Below are positions 26,922-35,414 of a stretch of 64,000 bases of DNA, in pieces (positions within the stretch are counted from its first letter, which is position 1; each line of letters starts with the position of its first letter). Both the position numbers and the translations under genes were made by a program. The DNA lies in contig CAZTAL010000053.1 in NCBI GenBank assembly GCA_964611525.1, positions 1-64,000 on the forward strand, in the 5' to 3' direction. The notes beneath the pieces are model-generated. The model worked only from the letters and a program-made list of their open reading frames with translations. It ran no database searches and was not told where the DNA came from. This stretch comes from JAAYJR01 sp964611525 (GTDB taxonomy: Bacteria > Bacteroidota > Bacteroidia > Bacteroidales > Prolixibacteraceae).

Positions 26922-27863
26922 ATGGAACGAAGACTGAATGATTATTTTATTCTTGCTTTAAAAGGCATAGGAATGGGAGCTGCTGATGTTGTGCCGGGTG
27001 TATCAGGAGGAACTATTGCTTTTATTACCGGAATCTATGAAGAATTGGTAGATTCAATTAAATCTATTAACTTAAAGGCAATCAAGCTTCTTTTTACTGG
27101 AAAATTTTCTGCTTTCTGGAAATCTATTAACGGCACCTTCCTTATCAGCGTGTTACTGGGAATAGCCATTAGTATATTTTCACTTGCCAAAGGATTAAAA
27201 TATCTGCTGGATCATTATCCGGTACCTGTCTGGTCGTTCTTTTTCGGATTAATACTGGCTTCTGCTGTTTATATAGCATACAATATCAAAAGTTGGGATA
27301 TCAAAATGATTCTGGCAGGAATTGCCGGTATTATAGCTGCCGTATTTATTACAATCCTGACACCCGCTGAAGCAAACACTTCATGGTGGTTTATCTTTAT
27401 TTCCGGCTCAATTGCTATTTGTGCCATGATCTTGCCAGGCATTTCAGGAAGTTTTATTTTGGTTTTGTTAGGCATGTATAAATTCATACTTGAGGCAGTA
27501 AGTTCACTTGATCTTTCAGTATTGATCATTTTTGTGGCAGGTGCTGCAATAGGAATTGTCATTTTTTCAAATATTCTCTCATGGTTGATAAAAAATTTTC
27601 ATAATATGACTATAGCAGTGCTTGCCGGGTTTATGGCTGGATCACTGAATAAAGTATGGCCATGGAAAGAGGTAACCAAATCATACGTCGATGCCCAAGG
27701 CCAAATAAAACCTCTCATGGAGAAAAATATTTTACCGGAAACATATGAACAAATAACAGGAGAGGATGCATTATTTTGGGTTGCCGTTATTTTGGCCATA
27801 ACCGGTTTCGTGCTTATTTTTGTAATCCAAAAATTATCAAAAAATGAAAATACAATAAAATGA
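26922..27863 (+). CDS. DUF368 family polyprenyl-phosphate flippase (PopT-like)
   Basis: A 313-residue membrane protein with about eight to ten hydrophobic segments and an internal repeat. The first half has ADVVPGVSGGTIAFITGIYE and the second has MILPGISGSFILVLLGMY, the paired PG(V/I)SG signature of DUF368. Members of this family (PopT) return undecaprenyl phosphate across the inner membrane so that cell-wall and O-antigen synthesis can reuse it. The reading frame is complete, and its stop codon lies inside the first base pairs of the leader in front of aroE. A WecA/MraY-type user of the same lipid lies at 30415. Confidence 0.9.
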   Translation: MERRLNDYFILALKGIGMGAADVVPGVSGGTIAFITGIYEELVDSIKSINLKAIKLLFTGKFSAFWKSINGTFLISVLLGIAISIFSLAKGLKYLLDHYPVPVWSFFFGLILASAVYIAYNIKSWDIKMILAGIAGIIAAVFITILTPAEANTSWWFIFISGSIAICAMILPGISGSFILVLLGMYKFILEAVSSLDLSVLIIFVAGAAIGIVIFSNILSWLIKNFHNMTIAVLAGFMAGSLNKVWPWKEVTKSYVDAQGQIKPLMEKNILPETYEQITGEDALFWVAVILAITGFVLIFVIQKLSKNENTIK

Positions 27864-27951
27864 AACGAGTATGATTTTAAATCGCCAAGAGTATGATTTA
27901 AACATATGCGAGTTCAATATGATACCTTTGAAAATAATTAATTTTAAACGA
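27860..27951 (+). repeat. Leader repeat in front of aroE (copy 1)
   Basis: It starts ATGAAACGAGT overlapping the DUF368 stop and runs to the aroE ATG. From 27871 one frame encodes a peptide ending EFNMIPLK that aligns position by position with the small frame in copy 2 (28706-28797, ending EFHLIPLK). GAG of the EF codon pair lies 42 bases before the aroE ATG, against 41 bases in copy 2. It may be a duplicated leader or a short regulatory peptide; function is unknown. Confidence 0.5.
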
Positions 27952-28698
27952 ATGAAACAATACGGCTTAATAGGATATCCCCTGACACATAGCTTCTCAA
28001 AAAAATTTTTTTCCGAAAAATTTCAAAAAGAGAATACAAATGCCATCTATGAAAATTTTGAAATAGAAAACATCTCCTTTTTACCCGACATTTTAAAGAA
28101 CAATCCCGGATTGGCCGGACTCAATGTGACCATTCCTTATAAGGAACAGGTTATTCCATTCATGGATGAGCTCGACCACGAGGCACTCAGAGTTGGCGCG
28201 GTTAATACTATTAAGATATACCGTGCAGGACAAAACATTAATCTAAAAGGTTTCAACACTGATATCCGTGGTTTTGAAAAATCACTCAGACCCCTGCTGA
28301 AAAGTTATCATAAAAAAGCCCTCATACTGGGAACAGGCGGTGCTTCAAAAGCTATAAAATATGTACTTGAAAAATTAAGAATAGATTATATCTCGGCATC
28401 TATTGAAGAATTAAAAGAAAATGAGATACGCTATGAAGACATAGACAGTAAAATTATCAGACAAAGATTACTGATAATTAATGCAACTCCTCTGGGAACA
28501 TATCCTGATGTGGAAACATTTCCACCAATACCTTACAAATTTCTTACAGAGAACCATTTACTTTTTGATTTGGTATATAATCCATCTGTCACGAAATTCA
28601 TGGAAAAAGGAATGTCAGAAGGAGCGGATGTAAAAAACGGATATGAAATGCTGGTATTGCAGGCGCTTGAATCATATAAAATCTGGAACGAGAAATAA
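27952..28698 (+). CDS. aroE: Shikimate dehydrogenase
   Basis: About 248 residues from the ATG at 27952, which gives the family's usual beginning (MKQYGLIGYPLTHSFSK). The longer in-frame reading from 27871 adds a leader-like tail not seen in AroE. The enzyme reduces 3-dehydroshikimate to shikimate with NADPH. Substrate residues sit in GYPLTHSFS and NVTIPYKEQ (catalytic lysine), the nucleotide loop is GTGGASKAI, and NATPLGTYPD is present. The NADPH-binding half is short compared with E. coli AroE, as in other Bacteroidota. It is fourth in the operon, with the phosphatase gene next. Confidence 0.92.
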   Translation: MKQYGLIGYPLTHSFSKKFFSEKFQKENTNAIYENFEIENISFLPDILKNNPGLAGLNVTIPYKEQVIPFMDELDHEALRVGAVNTIKIYRAGQNINLKGFNTDIRGFEKSLRPLLKSYHKKALILGTGGASKAIKYVLEKLRIDYISASIEELKENEIRYEDIDSKIIRQRLLIINATPLGTYPDVETFPPIPYKFLTENHLLFDLVYNPSVTKFMEKGMSEGADVKNGYEMLVLQALESYKIWNEK

Positions 28699-28705
28699 AA
28701 ATTTA

Positions 28706-28797
28706 ATGAAACGAGTCATGTACTATCGTTCACACAGGAGAAACATTATAAATGACGAGTTCCATCTCATACCGTTAAAATAAACAATTATAATGAG
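28706..28797 (+). repeat. Leader repeat in front of the phosphatase gene (copy 2), with 25-codon ORF
   Basis: A diverged copy of the leader at 27860. It opens with the same ATGAAACGAGT, then has one extra C, and encodes an open frame of 25 codons from 28706 to TAA at 28781-28783, ending NDEFHLIPLK. In copy 1 the missing C shifts the first ATG out of frame, but the second ATG gives the matching peptide. Constant spacing to the downstream start codon suggests a conserved leader and not chance. Confidence 0.5.
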
Positions 28798-29274
28798 ATG
28801 AAAAAAAGAATATTATTTGTTTGTCTGGGAAATATCTGCAGGTCGCCCAGTGCAGAGGCGGTTTTTAAAGGATTAATAAAATTCAGGGGAATTTCGGATA
28901 ATTATGAAGTTGACTCTGCGGGGATTAGTGACTGGCATGTTGGGGAAGCATCAGACCAGCGTATGCAATACCATGCAATAGAACGTGGCTATTATCTTGA
29001 TAGCATCTCAAGAGTATTCGACCCTGAACAGGATTTCGATTCTTTTGACATGATACTGGCAATGGATGATGAAAATGTTATCGCTTTGCAAGATATGGCC
29101 AGGACACGGGAAGACCTGAAAAAAATTCATAAAATAACAGATTTCAGGGAAAAATGGGATTATGCGGAAGTTCCCGATCCCTATTACGGCGGAGAAGAGG
29201 GATTCGAACTAGTACTCGATCTATTGGAAGATTCCTGCAGGGGATTACTGGAAGAGTTGGAAGGAACAGATTAA
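28798..29274 (+). CDS. Low-molecular-weight protein-tyrosine phosphatase
   Basis: A 158-residue cytoplasmic phosphatase. The P-loop FVCLGNICRSPSAE carries the nucleophilic cysteine and the arginine of the CX5R motif, and the acid loop reads VPDPYYGGEEGF with the catalytic aspartate. Length matches the family. Such enzymes remove phosphate from tyrosines, often regulating exopolysaccharide kinases, or act on phosphoarginine. It is the last gene of the forward operon. A complete MITE-like element follows 44 bp after its stop. Confidence 0.95.
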   Translation: MKKRILFVCLGNICRSPSAEAVFKGLIKFRGISDNYEVDSAGISDWHVGEASDQRMQYHAIERGYYLDSISRVFDPEQDFDSFDMILAMDDENVIALQDMARTREDLKKIHKITDFREKWDYAEVPDPYYGGEEGFELVLDLLEDSCRGLLEELEGTD

Positions 29275-29317
29275 AAACTGATTAAAGAATTCCATAATAA
29301 TGATAAAATCCTATTAT

Positions 29318-29450
29318 TGAGTTCAGTATAAAAACTGAAATTTTTATTGATTAATACTTTATGTTATTTTATAAATGTTTTAAAATCAGTTTAATAAATT
29401 TTTTAAATTTGCCTGAAAAGGGAGCGAAGCGCCTTTTTAGACCAGACTCA
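29318..29450 (-). mobile_element. MITE-like element, copy C (complete, inverted)
   Basis: A 133-bp copy of the element at 6181-6312 in the opposite orientation, alike over its entire length by eye. Its ends are TGAGTTCAGTATAAAAA and (reversed) TGAGTCTGGTCTAAAAA, forming the imperfect 17-bp terminal inverted repeat. The inner hairpin around GGCGCTTCGCTCC is kept. No clear target duplication was found. It sits between the convergent phosphatase and MaoC genes, where it could act as a transcription barrier. Confidence 0.65.
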
Positions 29451-29464
29451 TTAATTTACGAAAT

Positions 29465-29932
29465 TTAACGAACAAAATGATACAGGAAAGTAACAAGTGC
29501 ATCATAAGCAGGTTTTTTACGGCCCTCTATCTCTACTACGATCTTAACCTGAATTTTTGTTATTCCCCGTAAGTCGCGGATATCATTAAGCCAGACCCGC
29601 GCTCTTATCCTGTCATTTACCAGCACCGGCTGCTGAAAACGTAAATTTTCAATTCCATAATTAACAATCATCTTAACATTGCGCACATCAACAATAGAAT
29701 ACCACAGATATGTCAGCATCGAAACCGTTAAATAACCATGTGCAATTGTACTTTTAAAAGGTGATTCCTTAGCAGCACGCACAGGTTCAGTATGTATCCA
29801 CTGATAATCTAATGTGGCATCAGCGAACTTATTAATTTGTTCCTGTGTAATCTTCACATAATCGGAAACACCAATCTCTTTTCCCAGTAACAACTTAAAT
29901 TCTTCGTAACTATTAATGATCGTCTTAGCCAT
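29465..29932 (-). CDS. MaoC-family enoyl-CoA hydratase
   Basis: A 155-residue hot-dog-fold protein of the MaoC type. The catalytic region reads FADATLDYQWIHTEP, giving the Asp and His of the (R)-specific enoyl-CoA hydratase motif, followed by the TIAHGYLTVSML helix. Such enzymes add water to 2-enoyl-CoA thioesters in fatty-acid breakdown or supply of hydroxyacyl units. It stands alone with about 480 bp of gene-free DNA behind it, and its 3' end abuts a MITE-like element. The physiological substrate is unknown. Confidence 0.88.
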   Translation of the reverse strand: MAKTIINSYEEFKLLLGKEIGVSDYVKITQEQINKFADATLDYQWIHTEPVRAAKESPFKSTIAHGYLTVSMLTYLWYSIVDVRNVKMIVNYGIENLRFQQPVLVNDRIRARVWLNDIRDLRGITKIQVKIVVEIEGRKKPAYDALVTFLYHFVR

Positions 29933-30350
29933 ACAAATAAAATTTTTATTGATGCAAGATAAATTATTTTAATTTTATACGGGTAAAAATATTAAACCAT
30001 AGTGAAAATGAGAAGCCCGGCATAGTATCCATATCCGGCACGATGGTTATTGCAATCTATTTGATTATAATGAATTTTACCAACAAAAAATCATATCAAA
30101 AAAAACATATTAAGTAACAAAAATAATCAAATATATCCATAGCCAGGTTTAACAATTTTTAACAATATCTTAACATGTAAGGTTAATAATTTGTAAATCA
30201 TTTTATTAAACTTTTATTTATATACGGATTATATTATTAAAGAATATCAAATTTATATCTGACAGATATTAATGCTGTAATTTTCAAATTATTATAGAAC
30301 TTATATTAAACGTATAATTATACAAAACAAAACAAAAATTTTATCAGAAT
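29933..30350. other. AT-rich gene-free stretch
   Basis: No coding region, repeat or strong hairpin was seen. It presumably holds the MaoC promoter at its left end. The promoter for the next forward gene begins at 30351. Confidence 0.4.
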
Positions 30351-30382
30351 TTTGCTATCTTATTTATTTTATACTAATTTTG
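30351..30382 (+). promoter_or_regulatory. Bacteroidota-type promoter for the WecA/MraY-type gene
   Basis: TTTG (30351-30354) and TAATTTTG (30375-30382) are separated by 20 bases, matching both the -33 and -7 boxes of the Bacteroidota housekeeping sigma factor. The start codon is 33 bases further on. This is the best match to the consensus in the window. Confidence 0.65.
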
Positions 30383-30414
30383 ATCTTGCCATTAAATCAA
30401 TAAGGATCTGATAT

Positions 30415-31524
30415 ATGACACTGTTGTTAATTATACTGACTTTTGCCTTAGGATTTATGATAGTATTTATTACTATTCCTCCTATTTTGCGTGTAGCAAA
30501 AGCAAAAAAGCTGTTTGATAACAAAGATGACAGAAAAAATCACATAGGAATCATTCCTCCTTTGGGCGGTATAGCCATATTTCTCGGATTTATATTTAGC
30601 TCTATAATATTTACTGACGGTTATAGCTCATTAACACTAAAATATTTAATTGCATCTTCAATTTTAATGTTTTTCATCGGACTAAAAGATGATCTGATGA
30701 ACATGTCCGCCAAAAGTAAGATCATTTTACAAATACTTGCCGTTCTTCTTCTTTATGCATACGGTGGAGTCCGGATAACAGATTGCCAGGGGCTCTTCGG
30801 ATTAAATGAGGTTAACAATGCTTTTAGCCTCATAATTACAACTTTTGTCATGCTCGCCATTATCAATTCTTTTAATCTTATCGATGGAATAGACGGACTG
30901 GCATCCGGACTGGCAATAGTTGCATCCATATTATTGGGAACATGGTTTTTTCTTGCCGGACATTTTCAGTTATCGGTAATTTCATTCGCCCTTGCAGGCA
31001 GCTTGAGCAGCTTTTTCATCTTCAACGTTTTCGGGAAAAGTAAAAAACTATTCATGGGAGATACCGGCTCTCTGATAGTAGGATTGATCATTGCAACGCT
31101 GGTAATAAAATTCAACGAACTTAATATACAGAAAAATCTTGCTTATTCTCTCCACGCAGCCCCGGCAATTTCTTTTAGTTTAGTTATAGTGCCATTGATT
31201 GACACCCTGAGAGTCATTACAATCCGGCTAATGAACAAAAAATCACCATTTGCTGCCGACAGGAATCATATACATCACAGACTTTTATCTCTTTATCCAA
31301 GCCATCTGAAGGTTTCCCTGATACTCATCACTGCAAATGTTGTTCTTTTCAGTACTGCATTATTGCTCAATAACTTGCTATTTAGTGTTACTACACAGTT
31401 TTTTATATTATTATTACTTGGAGTATTCCTTTCCTTTATTCCTTCTTTCCTTCTCAGGAGAACAGAGGTTATAGAATTTCACAAATTATCAGAGTATAAT
31501 TCCTCCAGCAGTAAACGTGCTTAA
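30415..31524 (+). CDS. WecA/MraY-type polyprenyl-phosphate sugar-1-phosphate transferase
   Basis: A 369-residue protein with about eleven membrane segments, belonging to the family that moves an N-acetylhexosamine-1-phosphate from a UDP-sugar to undecaprenyl phosphate. Typical motifs are DDRKNHIG, GLKDDLMNMSAKSK, NLIDGIDGLASGL, FMGDTGSLIVG and the C-terminal DRNHIHHRLL. The HIHHRL form fits WecA and related O-antigen or exopolysaccharide initiators better than MraY. The product would start a cell-surface polysaccharide, but no glycosyltransferase cluster follows. A good promoter precedes it. Confidence 0.9.
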   Translation: MTLLLIILTFALGFMIVFITIPPILRVAKAKKLFDNKDDRKNHIGIIPPLGGIAIFLGFIFSSIIFTDGYSSLTLKYLIASSILMFFIGLKDDLMNMSAKSKIILQILAVLLLYAYGGVRITDCQGLFGLNEVNNAFSLIITTFVMLAIINSFNLIDGIDGLASGLAIVASILLGTWFFLAGHFQLSVISFALAGSLSSFFIFNVFGKSKKLFMGDTGSLIVGLIIATLVIKFNELNIQKNLAYSLHAAPAISFSLVIVPLIDTLRVITIRLMNKKSPFAADRNHIHHRLLSLYPSHLKVSLILITANVVLFSTALLLNNLLFSVTTQFFILLLLGVFLSFIPSFLLRRTEVIEFHKLSEYNSSSSKRA

Positions 31525-31644
31525 TCCCGCCAGTTGAAAAATCCTCTTGTTAAATTAATGCAGGCAAAGAGGTATCATTTTAATTATCGGTTAGAGTGCG
31601 ACTCTTACTAAACTGTTGTGTTTTTCGTGTTTTATCTCCCCTAG

Positions 31645-31803
31645 GGCATTATTACGAAATAACCTGAACATTTAGGCTTGTTCTTTTTGCTTTTTACTGC
31701 ATTAAAATTTTTTGCCATAGCTATGGCTATGCCTCAAAATTTTGCTTTGTTAAAAACAAAAATAATTTCGCCTATTTTATTCACTTTATTTCGCAACAAA
31801 GCC
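31645..31803 (+). mobile_element. 159-bp MITE-like element, copy 1
   Basis: The left end GGCATTATTACGAAATAA and the right end (reversed) GGCTTTGTTGCGAAATAA form an imperfect terminal inverted repeat of about 24 bp. A GCCATAGCTATGGC palindrome lies in the middle. A copy in inverted orientation at 41364-41522 differs at only about seven positions by eye. There is no coding capacity. The ends recall those of some IS5-type elements, but the parent family is a guess. Confidence 0.7.
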
Positions 31804-31879
31804 TAAGGTGGAATGATGCTGCTGCTATTCAGTTATTATTATTACTGAGGGCATGGTTTTATACATCTTCCATTCATGA

Positions 31880-33184
31880 TTAAAAATCAGTGTAATTCCA
31901 TTTACCCCGGTAGGTGCGACCTACCATCAGGTTAGCAAAGTCATCCCCATTAAATTTTTCTTTATCGGGATCCCATAATAAGGGACGTTGCAGTTCATAT
32001 GCGATATTGGTTACATTACAAACAGAAGCTGTTCTATGTCCGGTTTCTACGTCGGATACAGGTTTGGTCCGTTTTCTTACTGCATCAATCCAGTCCTGAT
32101 AATGATTATCGCTGAAGTAAACTCTTTTGTCACCAGCTTTCAGTTCTGTCTCTGCAAGTTTTTCATCAGGGAAGGTCCTGAGAAAGCTGCGGCTTACCTC
32201 AATTCTTCCTTCCGTACCAATAATCTGCACAGCATTAAAATCATCTTCCGTTCCCCATTGCTTATGGTTAACACGCACGCCATTTTCGTATATCATTGTT
32301 AAACCGCTGTCTTTTTCGGGTGTTGTAGGAGGAAGGAACTGAACCGGACCCGATTCATCCATGTCAAGTGCCCATTGGGCTATGTCGAACATATGAGCAC
32401 CCCAGTCGGTTATAAGTCCCCCGCCAAAGTTACGATAGCCGCGCCACCATGCCCATGGACCTTTAACATCAGTGGGAGCTAGCTCTTCATGATAACCACG
32501 GTACAAGGAAGGCCCTATCCATTCATTCCAATCCAGTCCTGCCGGCACTTCCTGAGTTGGCAGATCACATTGTTTAATAGGTTTCCCTACGCTGACATTA
32601 ATTTCTTTGACATCCCCTATATATCCGTTACGTACCAGTTCAACTGCATGTCTGAAATCGCGCCATGAACGTTGCATATTCCCTGTCTGGAATACCCTGT
32701 CGTATTTCCTTGTGGCATTTACCATTGCCCTGCCTTCTGCAACGGTCAGAGCAAGAGGTTTTTCGCAGTAGATATCTTTTCCCGCTTTAGCCGCGTCCAC
32801 AACTATTTGTGCATGCCAGTGGTCAGGAGTAGCAATTACTACTGCATCAATATCATTCCTTTCCAGTAATTCGCGGTAATAGTGGTATTTATCCACTTTT
32901 GTGTTAAGTCCCTTCCCGGCATTGTTCTTATTTGCTGTTTCCGCAAAAAGATCAAGCTTTTTTTGATAAACATCACAAGCTGCCAAAGCCACTGTGCCCT
33001 GACATTTACCGATGTTATTGAGAAGTGTATAGATCTGTTTTCCTGTGCCAATGAATCCGAGGTTAATACGGTCGTTGGCAGCTACATATCCCTTTCCACC
33101 CATAACATGGCTGGGAATAACGCTGATGGCAGCAGCACCTGCGGCTGCTTTACCAATAAAATTTCTACGGCTAATTTTTATCAT
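31880..33184 (-). CDS. Tat-exported Gfo/Idh/MocA oxidoreductase
   Basis: A 434-residue NAD(P)-dependent oxidoreductase. The N-terminus has a twin-arginine signal (SRRNFIGKAAAGAAA), so the folded protein is likely exported. The Rossmann part has NLGFIGTGKQIYTLL and ATPDHWHAQIVVDA; the EKPLAL motif contributes the catalytic lysine. The C-terminal half has the beta-sheet substrate domain with GGGLITDWGAHMFDIAQWAL. Exported relatives in Bacteroidota act on sugars or glycosides, sometimes in glycan degradation. It follows the FGE-like lipoprotein gene by 23 bp on the same strand, an association that suggests a common periplasmic role. Substrate unknown. Confidence 0.88.
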   Translation of the reverse strand: MIKISRRNFIGKAAAGAAAISVIPSHVMGGKGYVAANDRINLGFIGTGKQIYTLLNNIGKCQGTVALAACDVYQKKLDLFAETANKNNAGKGLNTKVDKYHYYRELLERNDIDAVVIATPDHWHAQIVVDAAKAGKDIYCEKPLALTVAEGRAMVNATRKYDRVFQTGNMQRSWRDFRHAVELVRNGYIGDVKEINVSVGKPIKQCDLPTQEVPAGLDWNEWIGPSLYRGYHEELAPTDVKGPWAWWRGYRNFGGGLITDWGAHMFDIAQWALDMDESGPVQFLPPTTPEKDSGLTMIYENGVRVNHKQWGTEDDFNAVQIIGTEGRIEVSRSFLRTFPDEKLAETELKAGDKRVYFSDNHYQDWIDAVRKRTKPVSDVETGHRTASVCNVTNIAYELQRPLLWDPDKEKFNGDDFANLMVGRTYRGKWNYTDF

Positions 33185-33207
33185 TTTTTTAGTTTAAATA
33201 TAAGTAT

Positions 33208-34155
33208 TTATTCAGCATCCTTAGCACAGCGGAAACCGGTATTGAACAAAGATGTTTCATGTGAATTCATGGAACGTCCTGTTACTGTAAAGCTGTATTC
33301 ATCGTTTTGATCATAAAAAAATGATCCGCTACGTATTACTTTAATGTTGGGATTTGCAGGCAGATGTTCATTACTGCCAGGATATGGTTTGAATGTATCA
33401 GCACACCATTGCCATACATTCCCTCCCATATCGGTTAGTCCTGCTTCATTTTCTCCAAAAGCACCTACCGGCGATGTGTAAAGGAATCCGTCTTTTACTT
33501 CCGGCGCGGTGATCGTTCCCTGCCATGTGTTGGCAAAGTACTTTCCATTTTCTGTCACCTTATTGCCCCAACTAAATCTGTTTTCTGTTTTTTTACCACT
33601 GCATGCAGCATATTCCCACTCGGCCTCGGTAGGCAGACGTTTGCCTGCCCAGGAAGCATATGCCACTGCATCGTTCCAGCTTACATGCGTAACAGGGTGA
33701 TCCGGTTTGGCGTCAGGACCAGAAGGACCTAAAGGTTTGCGCCATGTTGTACCGGGCAAAAGCTCCCATTTATTACGTTCGAGATTAAAAACTCCCGAAT
33801 CTCCGAACTTTTCTGCTTCAGTTTTATAGTCTGTTGATTCAACGAAAATCCTGAACTGTTCCACTGTTACAGGAGTTTTGTCTATATAAAATGGTTTTAT
33901 TTTAACTTCATGTACCGGACGTTCATTTTGGAGTCCGTTTTCAGAACCCATTTTAAAAGTTCCTCCTTCGAAATAGATCATCTCAGCTTCTTCCGGTGCT
34001 TTTTGTACCGGAGCTTCGGTTTTGGGCTTTACCGGTTTTTCTTCCGTGGCAGCCGGTATTTCCTTATCAGCCTCAGTCGTGGCAGCATTCCGGGATCGAT
34101 TGCCGCTGCACCCTGTCATGAAAAATAAGATAGTATATATTAATATTCGTTGCAT
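33208..34155 (-). CDS. FGE/SUMF1-like lipoprotein
   Basis: A lipoprotein of about 315 residues with the formylglycine-generating-enzyme fold. The start chosen is the ATG at 34155, which gives a lipoprotein signal ending FFMTGC; a longer reading to 34251 adds no sensible signal. Family motifs are FEGGTFKMGSE, HPVTHVSWNDAVAYASW, KRLPTEAEWEYAAC and GNVWQWCADTF. The end reads VIRSGSFF and TGFRCA: the first of the two active-site cysteines of true FGE (the GGS.LC motif) is replaced, so it is unlikely to make formylglycine. Such proteins are common in Bacteroidota and may bind ligands. It is operonic with the oxidoreductase. Confidence 0.87.
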   Translation of the reverse strand: MQRILIYTILFFMTGCSGNRSRNAATTEADKEIPAATEEKPVKPKTEAPVQKAPEEAEMIYFEGGTFKMGSENGLQNERPVHEVKIKPFYIDKTPVTVEQFRIFVESTDYKTEAEKFGDSGVFNLERNKWELLPGTTWRKPLGPSGPDAKPDHPVTHVSWNDAVAYASWAGKRLPTEAEWEYAACSGKKTENRFSWGNKVTENGKYFANTWQGTITAPEVKDGFLYTSPVGAFGENEAGLTDMGGNVWQWCADTFKPYPGSNEHLPANPNIKVIRSGSFFYDQNDEYSFTVTGRSMNSHETSLFNTGFRCAKDAE

Positions 34156-34504
34156 ACGTATAAAAATTTGAAATTTTTTGAAATTAATTAAATTATTATT
34201 TGATTGTAATTTCAATAATATGTTTTGGAAAGATCGTTGATAGTCACGCAAATATTAGTTTACTTTTAGCAAAAGTATCATTACACATAAAATAAATGTA
34301 AAAATGGGTTTTTTTATTATTTATTCAAAATGAAAAGAGTATGTTATTTGATAAAAAAAATATAACGCAAAAGTAAATCCTTAAAAAAGAGTATGACAGA
34401 GTATCTCGCCTAAACCCCATGATACAATAGAGGGGGGATTGCATATTTTGAAATTTTTTGTATTTTTATTAATATTACTGTCCGTAGAAAAAAATAGCTA
34501 ACAT

Positions 34505-35401
34505 TTGAAAACAAAATCTACCGGAAAAATATTCTTCGTGGTCAATCCCAAATCGGGGACCGATGTTCAGAAAGATTATGTGTCAATTTTTTCTGAAGCT
34601 TCTGAAAAATATGATTTCAGGTATAAAATATATGAGACAAAAGGTGAAGATGATGATAAGGAAATACGAAACTATATAAAAGAATATGTTCCTGAAACCG
34701 TTGTTGTCGTGGGGGGCGATGGGACTATCAATCTTGTTGCACGTGAGCTTACGGGTACTGGTATAAATTTAGGTATTATTCCGGCCGGATCGGCCAATGG
34801 TCTGGCACATAACCTTGGTATTCCCGAGAACATCGGAGCTGCTATTGAGGTAATCATGGAAGCACCTGCCGGACCATTGGATGTTATTCGTATTAATGAA
34901 AAATATTACTGTTTTCATCTTTCTGATGTTGGAATAAATGCGCGCATTGTTAAAAGATTTGAAGAGGAAGGTTCAAAAGGTATTATCGGCTATGGAAAAC
35001 AGCTTTTCAAAGAGCTGTTTGAAGGTAAGACCTCTTTCTCATTTCTTATAAAACTACCCGGAAAGCGTCCTGAAAAATTAAAGGCTGAAATGCTGGTTAT
35101 AGCAAATGCAAAAAGATATGGAACTTCAGCAGTTATCAATCCCATGGGAGAATATAACGACGGGCGTTTTGAAATTATCGTTATTAAGCCTTATCCATGG
35201 TGGTTTGTATTTAATTTAATCTATGCCTTCTTAACCGGGAGCCTTCATAAAATGAAATATATAAAAATATTTTCTGCTTCAGAAGCCTCCGTGGATCTTA
35301 TGAAACCTCAGGAATTTCAGATAGACGGTGAAATCATCCCTAAAGTCTCATCGCTGGAAATACAAATAATGCCGAAGTCTTTAAAGGTTTTGGGAGCATA
35401 A
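34505..35401 (+). CDS. YegS/diacylglycerol-kinase-type lipid kinase
   Basis: A 298-residue kinase with the DAGK catalytic fold. The nucleotide motif VVVVGGDGTINLVA and the neighbouring LGIIPAGSANGLAHNLGIP are classic for this family, and a lipid-side GRFEIIVIKPYPWW follows. Family members phosphorylate diacylglycerol, sphingoid bases or similar lipids at the inner membrane. No membrane segment is seen. The start is a TTG at 34505, since no ATG precedes the first beta strand. It is convergent with dapA, leaving only 13 bp between stop codons. Confidence 0.88.
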   Translation: MKTKSTGKIFFVVNPKSGTDVQKDYVSIFSEASEKYDFRYKIYETKGEDDDKEIRNYIKEYVPETVVVVGGDGTINLVARELTGTGINLGIIPAGSANGLAHNLGIPENIGAAIEVIMEAPAGPLDVIRINEKYYCFHLSDVGINARIVKRFEEEGSKGIIGYGKQLFKELFEGKTSFSFLIKLPGKRPEKLKAEMLVIANAKRYGTSAVINPMGEYNDGRFEIIVIKPYPWWFVFNLIYAFLTGSLHKMKYIKIFSASEASVDLMKPQEFQIDGEIIPKVSSLEIQIMPKSLKVLGA

Positions 35402-35414
35402 TGATCATATATAT

